Shown here in pieces: positions 17,426 through 26,297 of a stretch of DNA of 64,000 nt (position 1 is its first letter; every line of letters begins with the position of its first letter). Origin of the DNA: an uncultured Kiloniellaceae bacterium (GTDB lineage Bacteria; Pseudomonadota; Alphaproteobacteria; Kiloniellales; Kiloniellaceae); contig CANLSF010000008.1 of NCBI GenBank assembly GCA_947493695.1, positions 124,001 through 188,000 of the forward strand, given 5' to 3'. The notes under the pieces were generated by a model that saw nothing but the letters and a program-made list of their open reading frames with translations, was not told the origin of the DNA and did not search any database. The position numbers and the translations under genes are program-made.

Positions 17426-18505
17426 CTAAAAGACGATGACGTTGCGCAGGGCTTCGCCCCGTTTGACCGAATCAATGGCTTCGTTGATGTCGTTCAGCGC
17501 GTAGCGGCCCGTGATCAGTTCGTCCAGTTTCAGGCGTCCCCGCTTGTAGAGAGACACAAGGTTGGGGATATCCACCTGGATCCGTGCCGATCCCATCTTC
17601 GAACCCATGATGTTCTGGCCGTAGGCGGCAATGCTGCCCGGGTCGATTTCCGACATCACCCCCGTTGCCGGCATCCCCACAAGAACCACTGTTCCGGTCG
17701 GACCCATGAGGCTGTAGGACTGATCGAAAGCGGCTTTGGCGCCCACTGTGACGAAGACGTAGTCGGCGCCACGGCCTGCTGTCTTTGCGCGCACAGCCTC
17801 TCCGACGTCTTCTTTTGACGGGTTGATGGTTGCGGTTGCACCGAATTTCAGCGCGGCCTCCAGTTTGTCGTCGGCCAGGTCGATGGCGATGATCTCCGTC
17901 GCGCCGCAGAGGGCTGCGCCTTGAACCGCATTCAGACCGACACCGCCGGTGCCGATAACCACCACGTTCGCGCCCGGCTCGACTTTCGCCGTGTTGACCA
18001 CCGCCCCCAGGCCGGTGATGACGCCGCAGGCGAGCAGCGATGCGGATTCCAAGGGCACGTCCTTGGGGACAGTCACTGCCTGGGATGCATCGACCACGAC
18101 GTACTCGGCGAAGGCCCCTGTGCGCAATCCATGTCCCAGAGCCTCTCCGCCTTCTGACGTCAGGGGTGATTTCTCATCCAGGGGAAAGCTGGTCTCGCAG
18201 GCGACCAGTGAACCCTGAGCGCAATAGTGACAGTGCCCGCAGGAGCGGATGAGTGTCACCACGACATGATCGCCTTCCGCCACGGTGGTCACACCGGACC
18301 CGACCGCTTCGACGACACCGGCAGCCTCGTGACCGTAGACGGCCGGCAGTTCGCCGCCCCACGCGCCCTCGGCAAAGAAGATATCGCTGTGACAGATCGC
18401 ACAGGCGGCGAGTTTGACTTTGATTTCGCCCGCCTGTGGCGCGGCAATTTCGATATCTTCTATGACGAGCGGCGCTCCGAACGTCCTGCAAACGGCTGCT
18501 TTCAC
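17426..18505 (-). CDS. Zinc-dependent alcohol dehydrogenase (MDR family)
   Basis: 359 aa from a GTG at 18503-18505, chosen because GGGAGA lies about 9 nt upstream and the protein then starts with the usual KAAV; an ATG 24 bases upstream is also in frame but would contain that ribosome site. Catalytic zinc ligands are in CAICHSD and the GHEAAG region; the structural zinc site has the four Cys of CGHCHYCAQGSLVAC. The cofactor motif is GTGGVGLNAV with IDLADDK, pointing to NAD. It resembles the class III/glutathione-type ADHs without a clear formaldehyde signature. It is 49 bp upstream of the dehydratase gene and probably in its operon. Confidence 0.87.
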   Translation of the reverse strand: MKAAVCRTFGAPLVIEDIEIAAPQAGEIKVKLAACAICHSDIFFAEGAWGGELPAVYGHEAAGVVEAVGSGVTTVAEGDHVVVTLIRSCGHCHYCAQGSLVACETSFPLDEKSPLTSEGGEALGHGLRTGAFAEYVVVDASQAVTVPKDVPLESASLLACGVITGLGAVVNTAKVEPGANVVVIGTGGVGLNAVQGAALCGATEIIAIDLADDKLEAALKFGATATINPSKEDVGEAVRAKTAGRGADYVFVTVGAKAAFDQSYSLMGPTGTVVLVGMPATGVMSEIDPGSIAAYGQNIMGSKMGSARIQVDIPNLVSLYKRGRLKLDELITGRYALNDINEAIDSVKRGEALRNVIVF

Positions 18506-18728
18506 GTGGTTGATCTCCCGATCGAACACTTTGTCTATCCATCGCTGCGCGAAGTGTCTGCGAAGCGGTTTCGAAAATCAAACAAATCAGATGCGGCGGG
18601 AGAGATTTTTTTCACAGGCTGTCCGGAACCTGATTTCGTGTGCAGAGATCTGCGCGAATTGAGGCTTGTCGGCATTGCGGAAAGCTGTCTTTAGTCGTCT
18701 TTGATATTAGTTGGTTTGAGGTGTCGAG

Positions 18729-19352
18729 ATGTCTTTGGAACTTTGGTTCGCCTTTTCCCTGGCCAGCATTGTGTTGCTGGTCGTGCCGGGCCCGACGGTG
18801 ATGCTGGTGGTGAGCTACGCGCTCGGGCATGGCAAGCGGAGCGCCTGGGCGACTGTGCCGGGTGTGATGTTGGGGGATCTGACGGCCTTGACCGTGTCAT
18901 TGGCAGGGGCGGGGGCGGTGCTGGCGACGTCGGCAACTCTCTTCACGGTCCTCAAATACCTGGGCGCGGCCTATCTGGTTTGGCTCGGTGTTAAGCTCTG
19001 GCGCGCGGAGCCGAAGCTTGAAGTGCCCCAGGAGACAGGTTCGCGCAAGGACGCCCGATCCATGTTCTGGTCGGCCTACATCGTGACGGCGCTTAACCCC
19101 AAGGGGATCGTATTCTTCATCGCGTTCCTGCCGCAGTTCGTTTCACCCGAACAAGCGGTTGTTCCTCAACTGGTGATTCTCGGGGCAACCTTCCTTACCC
19201 TGGCCACGATGTCGGTTGCCATCTGGGCTATGGCGGCTGGCGAGATGCGGGCGCGGTTCCGCAAGCCGGGCACTCTGAAACTGGTCAATCGCTTTGGTGG
19301 CGGTTTCATGATCTGTGCAGGGTTTTTGACCGCCGCCGCCCGCCGGGTGTGA
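18729..19352 (+). CDS. LysE-family amino acid exporter
   Basis: 207 aa with about six membrane helices. The start MSLELWFAFSLASIVLLVVPGPTVMLVVSYALGHG has the VPGP-x-x family motif, and LNPKGIVFFIAFLPQF is the second hallmark. Such proteins export Lys, Arg, Thr, homoserine or other amino acids (RhtB group). It converges with the FGGY kinase gene, 15 bp apart, and stands divergently from the zinc ADH gene with a 223-bp gap. No substrate can be given. Confidence 0.9.
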   Translation: MSLELWFAFSLASIVLLVVPGPTVMLVVSYALGHGKRSAWATVPGVMLGDLTALTVSLAGAGAVLATSATLFTVLKYLGAAYLVWLGVKLWRAEPKLEVPQETGSRKDARSMFWSAYIVTALNPKGIVFFIAFLPQFVSPEQAVVPQLVILGATFLTLATMSVAIWAMAAGEMRARFRKPGTLKLVNRFGGGFMICAGFLTAAARRV

Positions 19353-19367
19353 TCAGCGCGTCCCGCT

Positions 19368-20879
19368 TCAGGAAGCGTTCAGAGGCCCCAGGATCGTCTG
19401 GTTCGCCTGGTAGGCACGGCGATAAGCCTCGTAGAAAGGCCGATAAGCTGCATGGGCCGACATATCAGGTTCAATCCTACGTTCCACATGAACCATGGCT
19501 TCGCTGGCTTCCGTGATGCTGGAATAGGCGCCGCTGGCGGCGGCCGCGAGAATGGCGGAGCCCAAGGCCGGCGCATCCGCGACGCGCGTAACTGTGAGCG
19601 GCAGGCCGGAGATATCGGCGTGGATCTGCATCCAGAGGTCGGAGTTGGTGACCCCTCCGGCGATGACCAGTTCGTCAGGTCTGTATCCGCCTGCGCGCTG
19701 GGTCTCCAGAATCAATTCCGTGCCGTAGGCAATGCCTTCCAGCATGGCCCGAAAAAGGTGCGCCCGGCCGTGACTGAGTGTGAGGCCACTGATCGCGCCG
19801 CGTGACAGCGGGTCTGTGTGCGGGGTGCGGTTACCCTGAAAGTGATCCTGTACGATCAGCCCGTCGGAACCCGGAGGTAAGCCTGCAGCTTCGGTATTGA
19901 GCTGGTCGAAGGTCACCGCGGGATCGAGCAGGCGCTTCAACCAGGCGACGATCGACCCGGTCGAGGTCTGGCCTCCTTCAACCACATGGTAGCCCGGCAA
20001 CAGGGCATCGGCATAGGTGCCCCAGATGCCCTCGCCGTGAAAGGCCTGGTCGGCCAGTCCCAGATGCAGGTGCGAGGAGCCGGTGATGAAGGCCATCTTG
20101 CCGGGTTTTACTACGCCCAACCCGATCATGGCGATGAAAGCATCCGCACCGCCCTGTGCGACGGCGATGCCCGGCGGCAGCCCGAGATGCTCAGCGGCCT
20201 TTGGAGTCAAACCGCCCAGGATGTCGCCTAGCGCCAGCACTTCCTGCGGCCACTTTTCCATCAGGGCATCGAGGTCCAGCTTTCTCAGCAGGCTTGTCTG
20301 ATAGCCACAGCCTTCGGCCATGTAGTGCCAGCGCACGGCCGCATTGTTGATGGAGGCGACGCGCCGGCCCGTGAGGTGAAAGTTGATGTAGTCCTGGTAT
20401 TCGCAGATGGTTGCGGCGCGTTCGAAATTCTCCGGCTCGTTTTCCTTCAACCAAAGCGCTTTTGGGATCATCCATTCGGCCGAAACCGGTCCCTTACCAG
20501 CCGCGTTGACGCGCAGCGCAGGATCGCCGCTGTCTGCGACACGCTGTGCCTCGGCAGCGGAGCGTACGTCCATCCAGATCAAGGCGGGGCGAACCGCATT
20601 GCCTTCAGTATCCAGAGCAACCACTGAGCAACAGGTCGTGTCCGCGCAGATCGCCGAGATGTCATTGCCGGAAATGCCGCTCTCGGCGACGGCTTGACGA
20701 ACAGATTTCCCCAGAGCTTCCCACCAGTCCGCCGGGTTCTGTTCCGCCCAACCGGGTTTGGGGAACTGCGCGTCGTACTTCGTAGCTGCGAAAGCCAATG
20801 CCGTGCCCGTGGCGTCGAAAACCCCGGCGCGGATGGATTCCGTGCCGCCGTCGATACCGATGAAGTATTGGCCTGCCAT
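19368..20879 (-). CDS. FGGY-family carbohydrate kinase
   Basis: 503 aa, usual family size. The N-terminal actin-like fold has the phosphate loop GIDGGTESIRAGVFD (residues about 8-22) and the motif PGWAEQNPADWW; the C-terminal half has GSSHLHLGLA, GGQTSTGS and the second adenosine loop IAGGVTNSDLWMQIHAD. The first loop has Glu-Ser where most glycerol kinases have Thr-Ser, a feature of the ribulokinase-like subgroup. It likely phosphorylates a ketopentose or pentitol. Its neighbours are sugar-oxidising enzymes, but it has no visible partner gene next to it. Confidence 0.85.
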   Translation of the reverse strand: MAGQYFIGIDGGTESIRAGVFDATGTALAFAATKYDAQFPKPGWAEQNPADWWEALGKSVRQAVAESGISGNDISAICADTTCCSVVALDTEGNAVRPALIWMDVRSAAEAQRVADSGDPALRVNAAGKGPVSAEWMIPKALWLKENEPENFERAATICEYQDYINFHLTGRRVASINNAAVRWHYMAEGCGYQTSLLRKLDLDALMEKWPQEVLALGDILGGLTPKAAEHLGLPPGIAVAQGGADAFIAMIGLGVVKPGKMAFITGSSHLHLGLADQAFHGEGIWGTYADALLPGYHVVEGGQTSTGSIVAWLKRLLDPAVTFDQLNTEAAGLPPGSDGLIVQDHFQGNRTPHTDPLSRGAISGLTLSHGRAHLFRAMLEGIAYGTELILETQRAGGYRPDELVIAGGVTNSDLWMQIHADISGLPLTVTRVADAPALGSAILAAAASGAYSSITEASEAMVHVERRIEPDMSAHAAYRPFYEAYRRAYQANQTILGPLNAS

Positions 20880-20965
20880 TGCGCTTCCCCGTGCAGCTTC
20901 GGTTTCCGTTCACCGAAGGTGCCTTATCCGGGTAAAGCCGTAAAGCGCAGCGGCGAGTTCTCTCG

Positions 20966-21595
20966 CTAAGCTGTCTGTAGGCGTCCCGGTGACATGGAGC
21001 AGCGACCGCGGTCCGGATTGACCTCAACTTCGGTGCGCTGCAAGGCTTCCTTGAGCTGGTCAGCGCCGCCGATATAGGTGCCGTCGATCCAGATCTGGGG
21101 GACCGTAACGGGTGTCTTCGGACCGATGATCGGCTTGACCCGGCCGATCATCTCGTAGAGCGCACGCGGGTTCCGGACCACATCGTGGTACTGGTAGTCC
21201 TTACCGGACTCATCCAGATAGGCTTTGGCCTTCACGCAGTAGGGGCAGGACTCTTTGCCAAAAACGTGGTTGCCCTCGATAGGCGCGCGTTTGACGTGCG
21301 CTTCGATGATGGCTTCCGTCAGAACGCCCCGGTTGAGAGCATGACCCTGGCTGACGATCCTGCCTTCGACCATGACGATCGGCGCGTGCCAGCCGCCCTT
21401 TGGGAGAGGCTTCCACCACTCGCTCAGCCATTCGCGGGTTTCGAGCTCGACTTGGATACCGGCCAGCTCAGTCTCGAAGGTGTCGAGAATGACATCGGTG
21501 GTCAGAGCGCACTCCCCGCAGGGAATGTTGACTTTGAAGGGTCCCCAGGCGCCGGCCCACTTGTAGAGTAGTACCTGTACCGGTGCTGCAGTCAT
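20966..21595 (-). CDS. Two-module thiol redox protein: thioredoxin-fold half plus glutaredoxin
   Basis: 209 aa. The C-terminal half is a glutaredoxin: CPYC at residues 117-120, the cis-Pro segment TVPQIWIDG at 164-172 and the glutathione-binding GGADQL. The N-terminal half (about residues 1-105) has its own CGEC at 26-29 after a strand VQVLLYKWAG and a later APIVMVEG that could be the cis-Pro strand, so it looks like a second thioredoxin/GST-N type fold. The first strand and the CGEC position suggest degenerate or unusual redox chemistry. A palindrome lies 32 bp upstream of the start. No operon partner is visible. Confidence 0.7.
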   Translation of the reverse strand: MTAAPVQVLLYKWAGAWGPFKVNIPCGECALTTDVILDTFETELAGIQVELETREWLSEWWKPLPKGGWHAPIVMVEGRIVSQGHALNRGVLTEAIIEAHVKRAPIEGNHVFGKESCPYCVKAKAYLDESGKDYQYHDVVRNPRALYEMIGRVKPIIGPKTPVTVPQIWIDGTYIGGADQLKEALQRTEVEVNPDRGRCSMSPGRLQTA

Positions 21596-21626
21596 AACCG
21601 ATCTCCGTTTTTAAGGTCTGGTCCTG

Positions 21627-21642
21627 ATGTGAAGCATCACAT
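21627..21642. promoter_or_regulatory. Palindrome upstream of the glutaredoxin-type gene
   Basis: ATGTGA-AGCA-TCACAT is a perfect 6-4-6 inverted repeat. The half-site resembles the CRP/FNR class (TGTGA/TCACA), but the spacer is 4 rather than the 6 bases used by E. coli CRP. It lies 32 bp from the start of the minus-strand gene, in a 320-bp gap (21596-21915) where I see no other feature. Confidence 0.35.
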
Positions 21643-21915
21643 AGGGCGTTGGCTCCAACCCACGTGGCGCTCATTCCCTAGGCTTTAAAGACGAAACTCT
21701 ACTAAACCCCTAATTCTAACGGGATTGTGACGCTTCGTGTGCGGGCGGAATGCGGCTCCAATGACGTTGATTTGGAAAAAACGAAGCAACTCCACAAAAA
21801 GAACTAATTTCCTTATTCAAGGCTTTGCCGGAGACTGGAATTCACGAATTCAACAAAGCTTGTCGTTCCTTCATATCTCCATCAAAACCGTGAAATGCCA
21901 GAAAAGGTCCCTGAT

Positions 21916-23202
21916 ATGTCCCCGAAAGCGCCGATGGAAAGAGTAGACACGCTTGTTGTCGGCGCCGGACAAGCCGGTGTGGCCATGAGCGAACATCTAA
22001 GCAAGTGCGGTATTTCGCACCTCGTTCTTGAGCGAGACAGGATTGCCGAACGCTGGCGCACGGGACGGTGGGATTCTCTGGTCGCCAATGGCCCGGCCTG
22101 GCATGACCGCTTTCCGGGCATGGAGTTCTCCGGTGCCGATCCCGATGCTTTTATCTCCAAGGAGGGGGTTGCGGATTACTTCGTCGAATACGCAAAGCAG
22201 ATCGAGGCCCCCATCCGCTGCGGTGTAGAGGTCACTTCAGTGGAAAGAAACCCCGGCGGTCCTGGATTCCGGGTGGAAACCTCGGAAGGCGTGATCGAGG
22301 CCGTCAACGTGGTCTCCGCCACCGGTGCTTTTCAACGCCCGGTCGTTCCACCTGTCGTGCCTCAGGATGCATCGGTCAAGCAGATCCATTCCTTCGATTA
22401 CCGCAATCCCGAGCAGTTGCCTGAAGGGGCGGTGATGGTTGTTGGTGCAGGCTCATCCGGCACGCAGATTGCCGAGGAGCTCATGAATTCAGGCAGGCGG
22501 GTGTTCCTTTCAGTTGGTCCGCACGACCGGCCGCCGCGCGCCTATCGCGGTCGCGATTATTGCTGGTGGCTGGGGGTTTTGGGGGAATGGGACGTCGCGG
22601 CCATGGCCCCGGGCACGGAACATGTCACGATCGCAGTGAGTGGAGCGAATGGCGGTCATACGGTCGATTTCAGGTGTCTTGCTGCTCAGGGAATGACGCT
22701 GGTTGGTCTGACGCAAAAGTACGAAGATGGCGTATTGTCTTTCGCCCCTGATCTCGCGGCCAATATCGCCCATGGCGATGCCTACTACCTCTCGATGCTG
22801 GAAAAAGCCGACGCCTACGTCGATCGCAATGGTCTTGAGCTTCCCGAGGAACCCGAAGCCCGCATCATTGATCCTGACCCTGCCTGTATGACCAACCCGA
22901 TTCTGGATCTGAATCTGGCCGAGGCAGGCGTGACCTCAATCATCTGGGCGACAGGCTTCAGTCCCGACTACAGCTGGTTGAAGCTTGATGCCTTTGATGA
23001 ACAGGGCGCGCCAAAGCACCAACGCGGCGTGTCGAGCGAACCTGGACTTTATTTCCTGGGATTGCCTTGGCAGTCGCGCCGGGGCTCCACCTTCATCTGG
23101 GGAGTCTGGCACGATGCAAGGCATGTGGCGGATCACATTGCGACACAGCGCGGCTATCTGGAATATCATAGATCGCGTGCGTCCCTGAAGACGAGTTCCT
23201 AG
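21916..23202 (+). CDS. Flavin-containing monooxygenase-like FAD/NAD(P) oxidoreductase
   Basis: 428 aa from ATG 21916, chosen because AAAAGG (21902-21907) precedes it by 8 nt; ATG 21895 in frame has no ribosome site. Two Rossmann motifs are visible: FAD-binding DTLVVGAGQAGVAMSEHL near the start, and NADPH-binding GAVMVVGAGSSGTQIAEEL near the middle. Between them is FQRPVVPPV, close to the position of the FMO/BVMO signature, and late in the protein is WATGFSPDYSWL, the typical ATG motif. The family oxygenates N, S or carbonyl groups, or halides. It heads a cluster with RidA, a PhyH-type dioxygenase and a DUF1028 protein. Confidence 0.83.
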   Translation: MSPKAPMERVDTLVVGAGQAGVAMSEHLSKCGISHLVLERDRIAERWRTGRWDSLVANGPAWHDRFPGMEFSGADPDAFISKEGVADYFVEYAKQIEAPIRCGVEVTSVERNPGGPGFRVETSEGVIEAVNVVSATGAFQRPVVPPVVPQDASVKQIHSFDYRNPEQLPEGAVMVVGAGSSGTQIAEELMNSGRRVFLSVGPHDRPPRAYRGRDYCWWLGVLGEWDVAAMAPGTEHVTIAVSGANGGHTVDFRCLAAQGMTLVGLTQKYEDGVLSFAPDLAANIAHGDAYYLSMLEKADAYVDRNGLELPEEPEARIIDPDPACMTNPILDLNLAEAGVTSIIWATGFSPDYSWLKLDAFDEQGAPKHQRGVSSEPGLYFLGLPWQSRRGSTFIWGVWHDARHVADHIATQRGYLEYHRSRASLKTSS

Positions 23203-23296
23203 CCCGGTCTGTTGGAGCGCGGGACCGAAGGCGCATAGATATTTTCACTGGTCGGATGACGGCTTGCGGATAAAGAAAGTAAAGAGGACGACCGAG

Positions 23297-23716
23297 ATGA
23301 CGCACACCAGGGTTCGCAAGTTCAATACCAGGGATACCTACCCTGAACAGAAGCTGGATAACGATCTCTGCCAGACGGTTGTCGCCCGGGGGACAATGGT
23401 CTTTGTCCGGGGGCAGTTGGGGCAGGATCTGGACACTTCCGTGAACGTCGGCGTCGGGGACGCCGCGGCACAGGCGGATCAGGCCATGGCGAATATCGCC
23501 AAGCTGTTGGAAGAGGCAGGATCCGAATTGGGCCATATCTGCAAGGTAACGGTCTACATCACCGACCCCCGATACCGGGAACAAGTCTACCGGACGATGG
23601 GCAAATGGCTGAAGGGCGTATTTCCGGTTTCCACCGGCCTCGTGGTCTCCGCACTCGCGCGCCCGGAGTGGCTGGTGGAGATTGACGTTATTGCCGTCAT
23701 TCCCGACCCTGCGTGA
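23297..23716 (+). CDS. RidA/YjgF-family protein
   Basis: 139 aa from ATG 23297, preceded by AAAGAGG at 23281-23287; the frame is open further upstream without a better site. The fold marks are RGQLGQDLDT, DQAMANIAKLLEEAGSELGHICKVTVYITDPRY and a late RPEWLVEIDVIAV. The Arg of the imine/enamine deaminase site (R in ...ALARPEWLVEID) is present. RidA proteins hydrolyse reactive imines formed by amine-oxidising or PLP enzymes. It sits between a monooxygenase and a dioxygenase gene, consistent with clearing an imine made by one of them. Confidence 0.85.
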   Translation: MTHTRVRKFNTRDTYPEQKLDNDLCQTVVARGTMVFVRGQLGQDLDTSVNVGVGDAAAQADQAMANIAKLLEEAGSELGHICKVTVYITDPRYREQVYRTMGKWLKGVFPVSTGLVVSALARPEWLVEIDVIAVIPDPA

Positions 23717-23751
23717 TGGTGGCGGCGTTGATACATTAATAGGAGCGGACT

Positions 23752-24627
23752 ATGCCTTCTTTGCCTCTTCGAGCTTTGAGCCAGGACCAGGTCGATGCTT
23801 TTCGGGAAACCGGGGTGCTGATGGTTGAGAATGCGGTGACGCCCGCCCAGCTCTCGGATCTGCGCCGGGATTTCGACGCCTGGGTTGAGGAGAGCCGGAC
23901 GCAGAATGAGAGCTACGGCAAGACGGTCGATGGCCGCCCCCGGTTCGACCTGGAAGCCTCGCACAGTGCGATGAAACCCGCCCTGCGCCGAGTGAATGCA
24001 CCGGTCGATGTTTCCGAGGCTTACCGGCAGGTGGCGCGCGATAGCCGCATGGTCGACATGGTGGCCGATCTGATCGGACCTGATTTGCGATACCATCATT
24101 CGAAGATCAATTCCAAGCTGCCGGGCGCCAGGACCGAGGTGAAGTGGCACCAGGATTTCCCCTTTACCCCGCACAGCAACCCGGATCTGGTGACTGCCCT
24201 GTTGATGATCGACGAGGTGACCGAGGAAAACGGGCCTCTGGAGGTGGTGCCCGGAACGCACGCGGGGCCGATCCATTCACTTTGGCATGGTGGTAAATTC
24301 ACCGGAGCCGTTGCCGAGGATATTGCGGAGAGCTTTCAGAAACGGGCGGTGAAGTGTTTCGGTCCGGCGGGTTCTGTCTGTCTGATGCATACCAAGCTGG
24401 CACATGGTTCCGCGCCGAACCTCTCGTCTCATCCACGGACCATATCAATCACTGTATACTCCGCAGCCGACGCCGCAGCTTGCTCTCCAAACCCGGTACC
24501 TTCGACGTTGGACGGTGAGATTGTGCGCGGTACCGAGCCCAACCGCATCCGCTGTGAGGCTTACGAGGTGGAGACGCCGGAATATCCGCGTGGCGCGTCG
24601 TTCTTTCTGCAACAGGAAGCTAACTAG
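23752..24627 (+). CDS. Phytanoyl-CoA dioxygenase (PhyH)-family Fe(II)/2-oxoglutarate oxygenase
   Basis: 291 aa, start supported by TAGGAG 10 nt upstream. The iron triad is visible as His133 and Asp135 (KWHQDF) and His218 (LAHGS), with Arg229 (HPRT) as probable 2-oxoglutarate ligand. The N-terminal FRETGVLMVENAVTPAQL is standard for PhyH proteins. The family hydroxylates diverse small molecules (ectoine, phytanoyl-CoA, halogenated compounds). It is 35 bp after ridA and 33 bp before the DUF1028 gene, so the four form one transcription unit. The substrate is unknown. Confidence 0.87.
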   Translation: MPSLPLRALSQDQVDAFRETGVLMVENAVTPAQLSDLRRDFDAWVEESRTQNESYGKTVDGRPRFDLEASHSAMKPALRRVNAPVDVSEAYRQVARDSRMVDMVADLIGPDLRYHHSKINSKLPGARTEVKWHQDFPFTPHSNPDLVTALLMIDEVTEENGPLEVVPGTHAGPIHSLWHGGKFTGAVAEDIAESFQKRAVKCFGPAGSVCLMHTKLAHGSAPNLSSHPRTISITVYSAADAAACSPNPVPSTLDGEIVRGTEPNRIRCEAYEVETPEYPRGASFFLQQEAN

Positions 24628-24660
24628 AATGCGCCTTTTTGATTTGTGTGAGTTGAAGCT

Positions 24661-25335
24661 ATGACCTTCTCCATCGCGGCGCGCTGTGAAAAGACGGGCA
24701 TGTTCGGTCTTGCCGTTTCCTCTTCCTCTCCCGCGGTTGCGGCTCGCTGTGCCTACGCGCGTGCCGGAGTAGGGGCGGTTGCCAGTCAGAACATCACCGA
24801 TCCCACGCTGGGACCCAAGACGCTGGATCTGATGGCCAAGGGTTTGTCTGCGCCGGACGCGATTGCCAAGCTCGTCAAAGCCGAGCCTTTTATCCAGCAT
24901 CGGCAGATTACAGCCATCGACAGCGAAGGTCGAACCGGGACATTTTCGGGTGAGGGCACACTCGGCGTTCATGCCGTCGCTGAAGGGCACAATGTGGTCT
25001 GTGCAGGTAATCTTCTGGCCAATACTGAGGTGCCACAGGCAATGGTCAGCGCTTTTGAGCATAGCGACGGCGGTTTGGGGGATCGCTTGATCATCGCAAT
25101 GCAGGCAGCTTTGGCAGCCGGCGGCGAGGAAGGTCCGGTGCATTCAGCCGGCATGTATCTGGTACGGGACGTAGCTTGGCCGGTGGCGGATCTGCGGGTC
25201 GATTGGCTTGACGAGGCTCCGGTCACCGCACTCGCCGATCTGTGGCAGCTCTACAAACCTCAGTTGGAAGCCTACGTCACGCGGGCGCTCGATCCCCGCG
25301 AAGCGCCAAGCTACGGCGTACCAGGTGATAGCTAG
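24661..25335 (+). CDS. DUF1028-family protein (Ntn-hydrolase-like)
   Basis: 224 aa. Family marks are the very N-terminal TFSIAARCEKTGMFGLAVSSSSPAVAARC, ARAGVGAVASQNITDPTLG, and GNLLANTEVPQAM. DUF1028 proteins are proposed to be Ntn-type amidohydrolases, often near catabolic genes for amides or peptides; some are larger with an additional C-terminal domain, which this one lacks. As last gene of the monooxygenase-RidA-PhyH cluster it may hydrolyse an amide or lactam intermediate. That role is inference. Confidence 0.85.
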   Translation: MTFSIAARCEKTGMFGLAVSSSSPAVAARCAYARAGVGAVASQNITDPTLGPKTLDLMAKGLSAPDAIAKLVKAEPFIQHRQITAIDSEGRTGTFSGEGTLGVHAVAEGHNVVCAGNLLANTEVPQAMVSAFEHSDGGLGDRLIIAMQAALAAGGEEGPVHSAGMYLVRDVAWPVADLRVDWLDEAPVTALADLWQLYKPQLEAYVTRALDPREAPSYGVPGDS

Positions 25336-25477
25336 TGTAATGCCGCAAAACTTAGAGGTACGCGTCAACAGCGGGACCTAAACTCATTCGATCTGATGCG
25401 CATAAGTTTGCGCCCTTCTCCAATCCTCCGCATGATGAGCACTCAACACCCTGAGTGGAAGATTCGAGAAGCATCTT

Positions 25478-26254
25478 ATGAAAGCACACATCGTTCTGGC
25501 GCACCCGGAACCGAAATCCTTCAACGCGCATCTGGCCGATCTCGCACAACGAACCCTGCAGGCGCGAGGTTGGAAGGTCACCGTCACGGACCTTTACGCC
25601 ATGGGTTTTGATCCAAGCGAGCGCGCCGATCTCTATGAAAACCGGCAGGACGCCGAACGTTTTGACACACAGGCGGAGCAGCGCCACGCCGCGCAAAACG
25701 GAAGCATTCCCGCAGATGTCCAGAAAGAGATCGCGCGGCTGGATCAGGCGGATCTGGTGATCCTGCAGTATCCCATGTGGTGGCATATGCCACCCGCGAT
25801 CCTGAAAGGCTGGTTCGACCGGGTTTTCGTTTACGGCGAGGTTTACAAGAGCGATTACCGCTTCGATAAAGGCCGCTTCCTGGGCAAAAAAGCGATGCTG
25901 TCCCTGACCGTCGCGACCAGCGCCGAGACTTATGCTTTTGATGGTCGGAGCGGCGATATCGATCTGATGCTGTGGCCAGTGAATTTCACCCTGGCTTATG
26001 TCGGTTTCAGTGTGCTCCAGCCCTCTGTTGCTTATGGTGTCGAAAGCGGCTTGAGGTATTCGAGCTCCGAGGAGATCGAGGCGCGGCTGCAAAAGATCCA
26101 GGAGGAGTACGTCGCGCGGCTGCAGGCCATCGAAAGTGAATCTGAAATTCCCTTCAATCGACTCGATGAATGGGGGCCCGATGGTCGGATTAAGACCTCG
26201 GCACCGGCCCATAGTCCATTCATCAGGCATCGGGAGCATCTCGACATTGATTAG
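25478..26254 (+). CDS. NAD(P)H quinone reductase-like flavodoxin-fold protein
   Basis: 258 aa of the NQO1/KefF/MdaB group. The start AHIVLAHPEPKSFNAHLADLA is the FMN/FAD phosphate-loop region, and LVILQYPMWWHMPPAILKGWFDRVFVYG is the characteristic active-site segment. Compared with KefF (about 175 aa) it has a longer C-terminal part (residues about 190-258), as in NQO1-type proteins. It lies 43 bp upstream of a LysR gene on the same strand. It likely reduces quinones or electrophiles by two electrons. Confidence 0.85.
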   Translation: MKAHIVLAHPEPKSFNAHLADLAQRTLQARGWKVTVTDLYAMGFDPSERADLYENRQDAERFDTQAEQRHAAQNGSIPADVQKEIARLDQADLVILQYPMWWHMPPAILKGWFDRVFVYGEVYKSDYRFDKGRFLGKKAMLSLTVATSAETYAFDGRSGDIDLMLWPVNFTLAYVGFSVLQPSVAYGVESGLRYSSSEEIEARLQKIQEEYVARLQAIESESEIPFNRLDEWGPDGRIKTSAPAHSPFIRHREHLDID

Positions 26255-26297
26255 CTGCCCAATGTTCACGTTCGATCTTTTGAACTAAGACTGGTCC

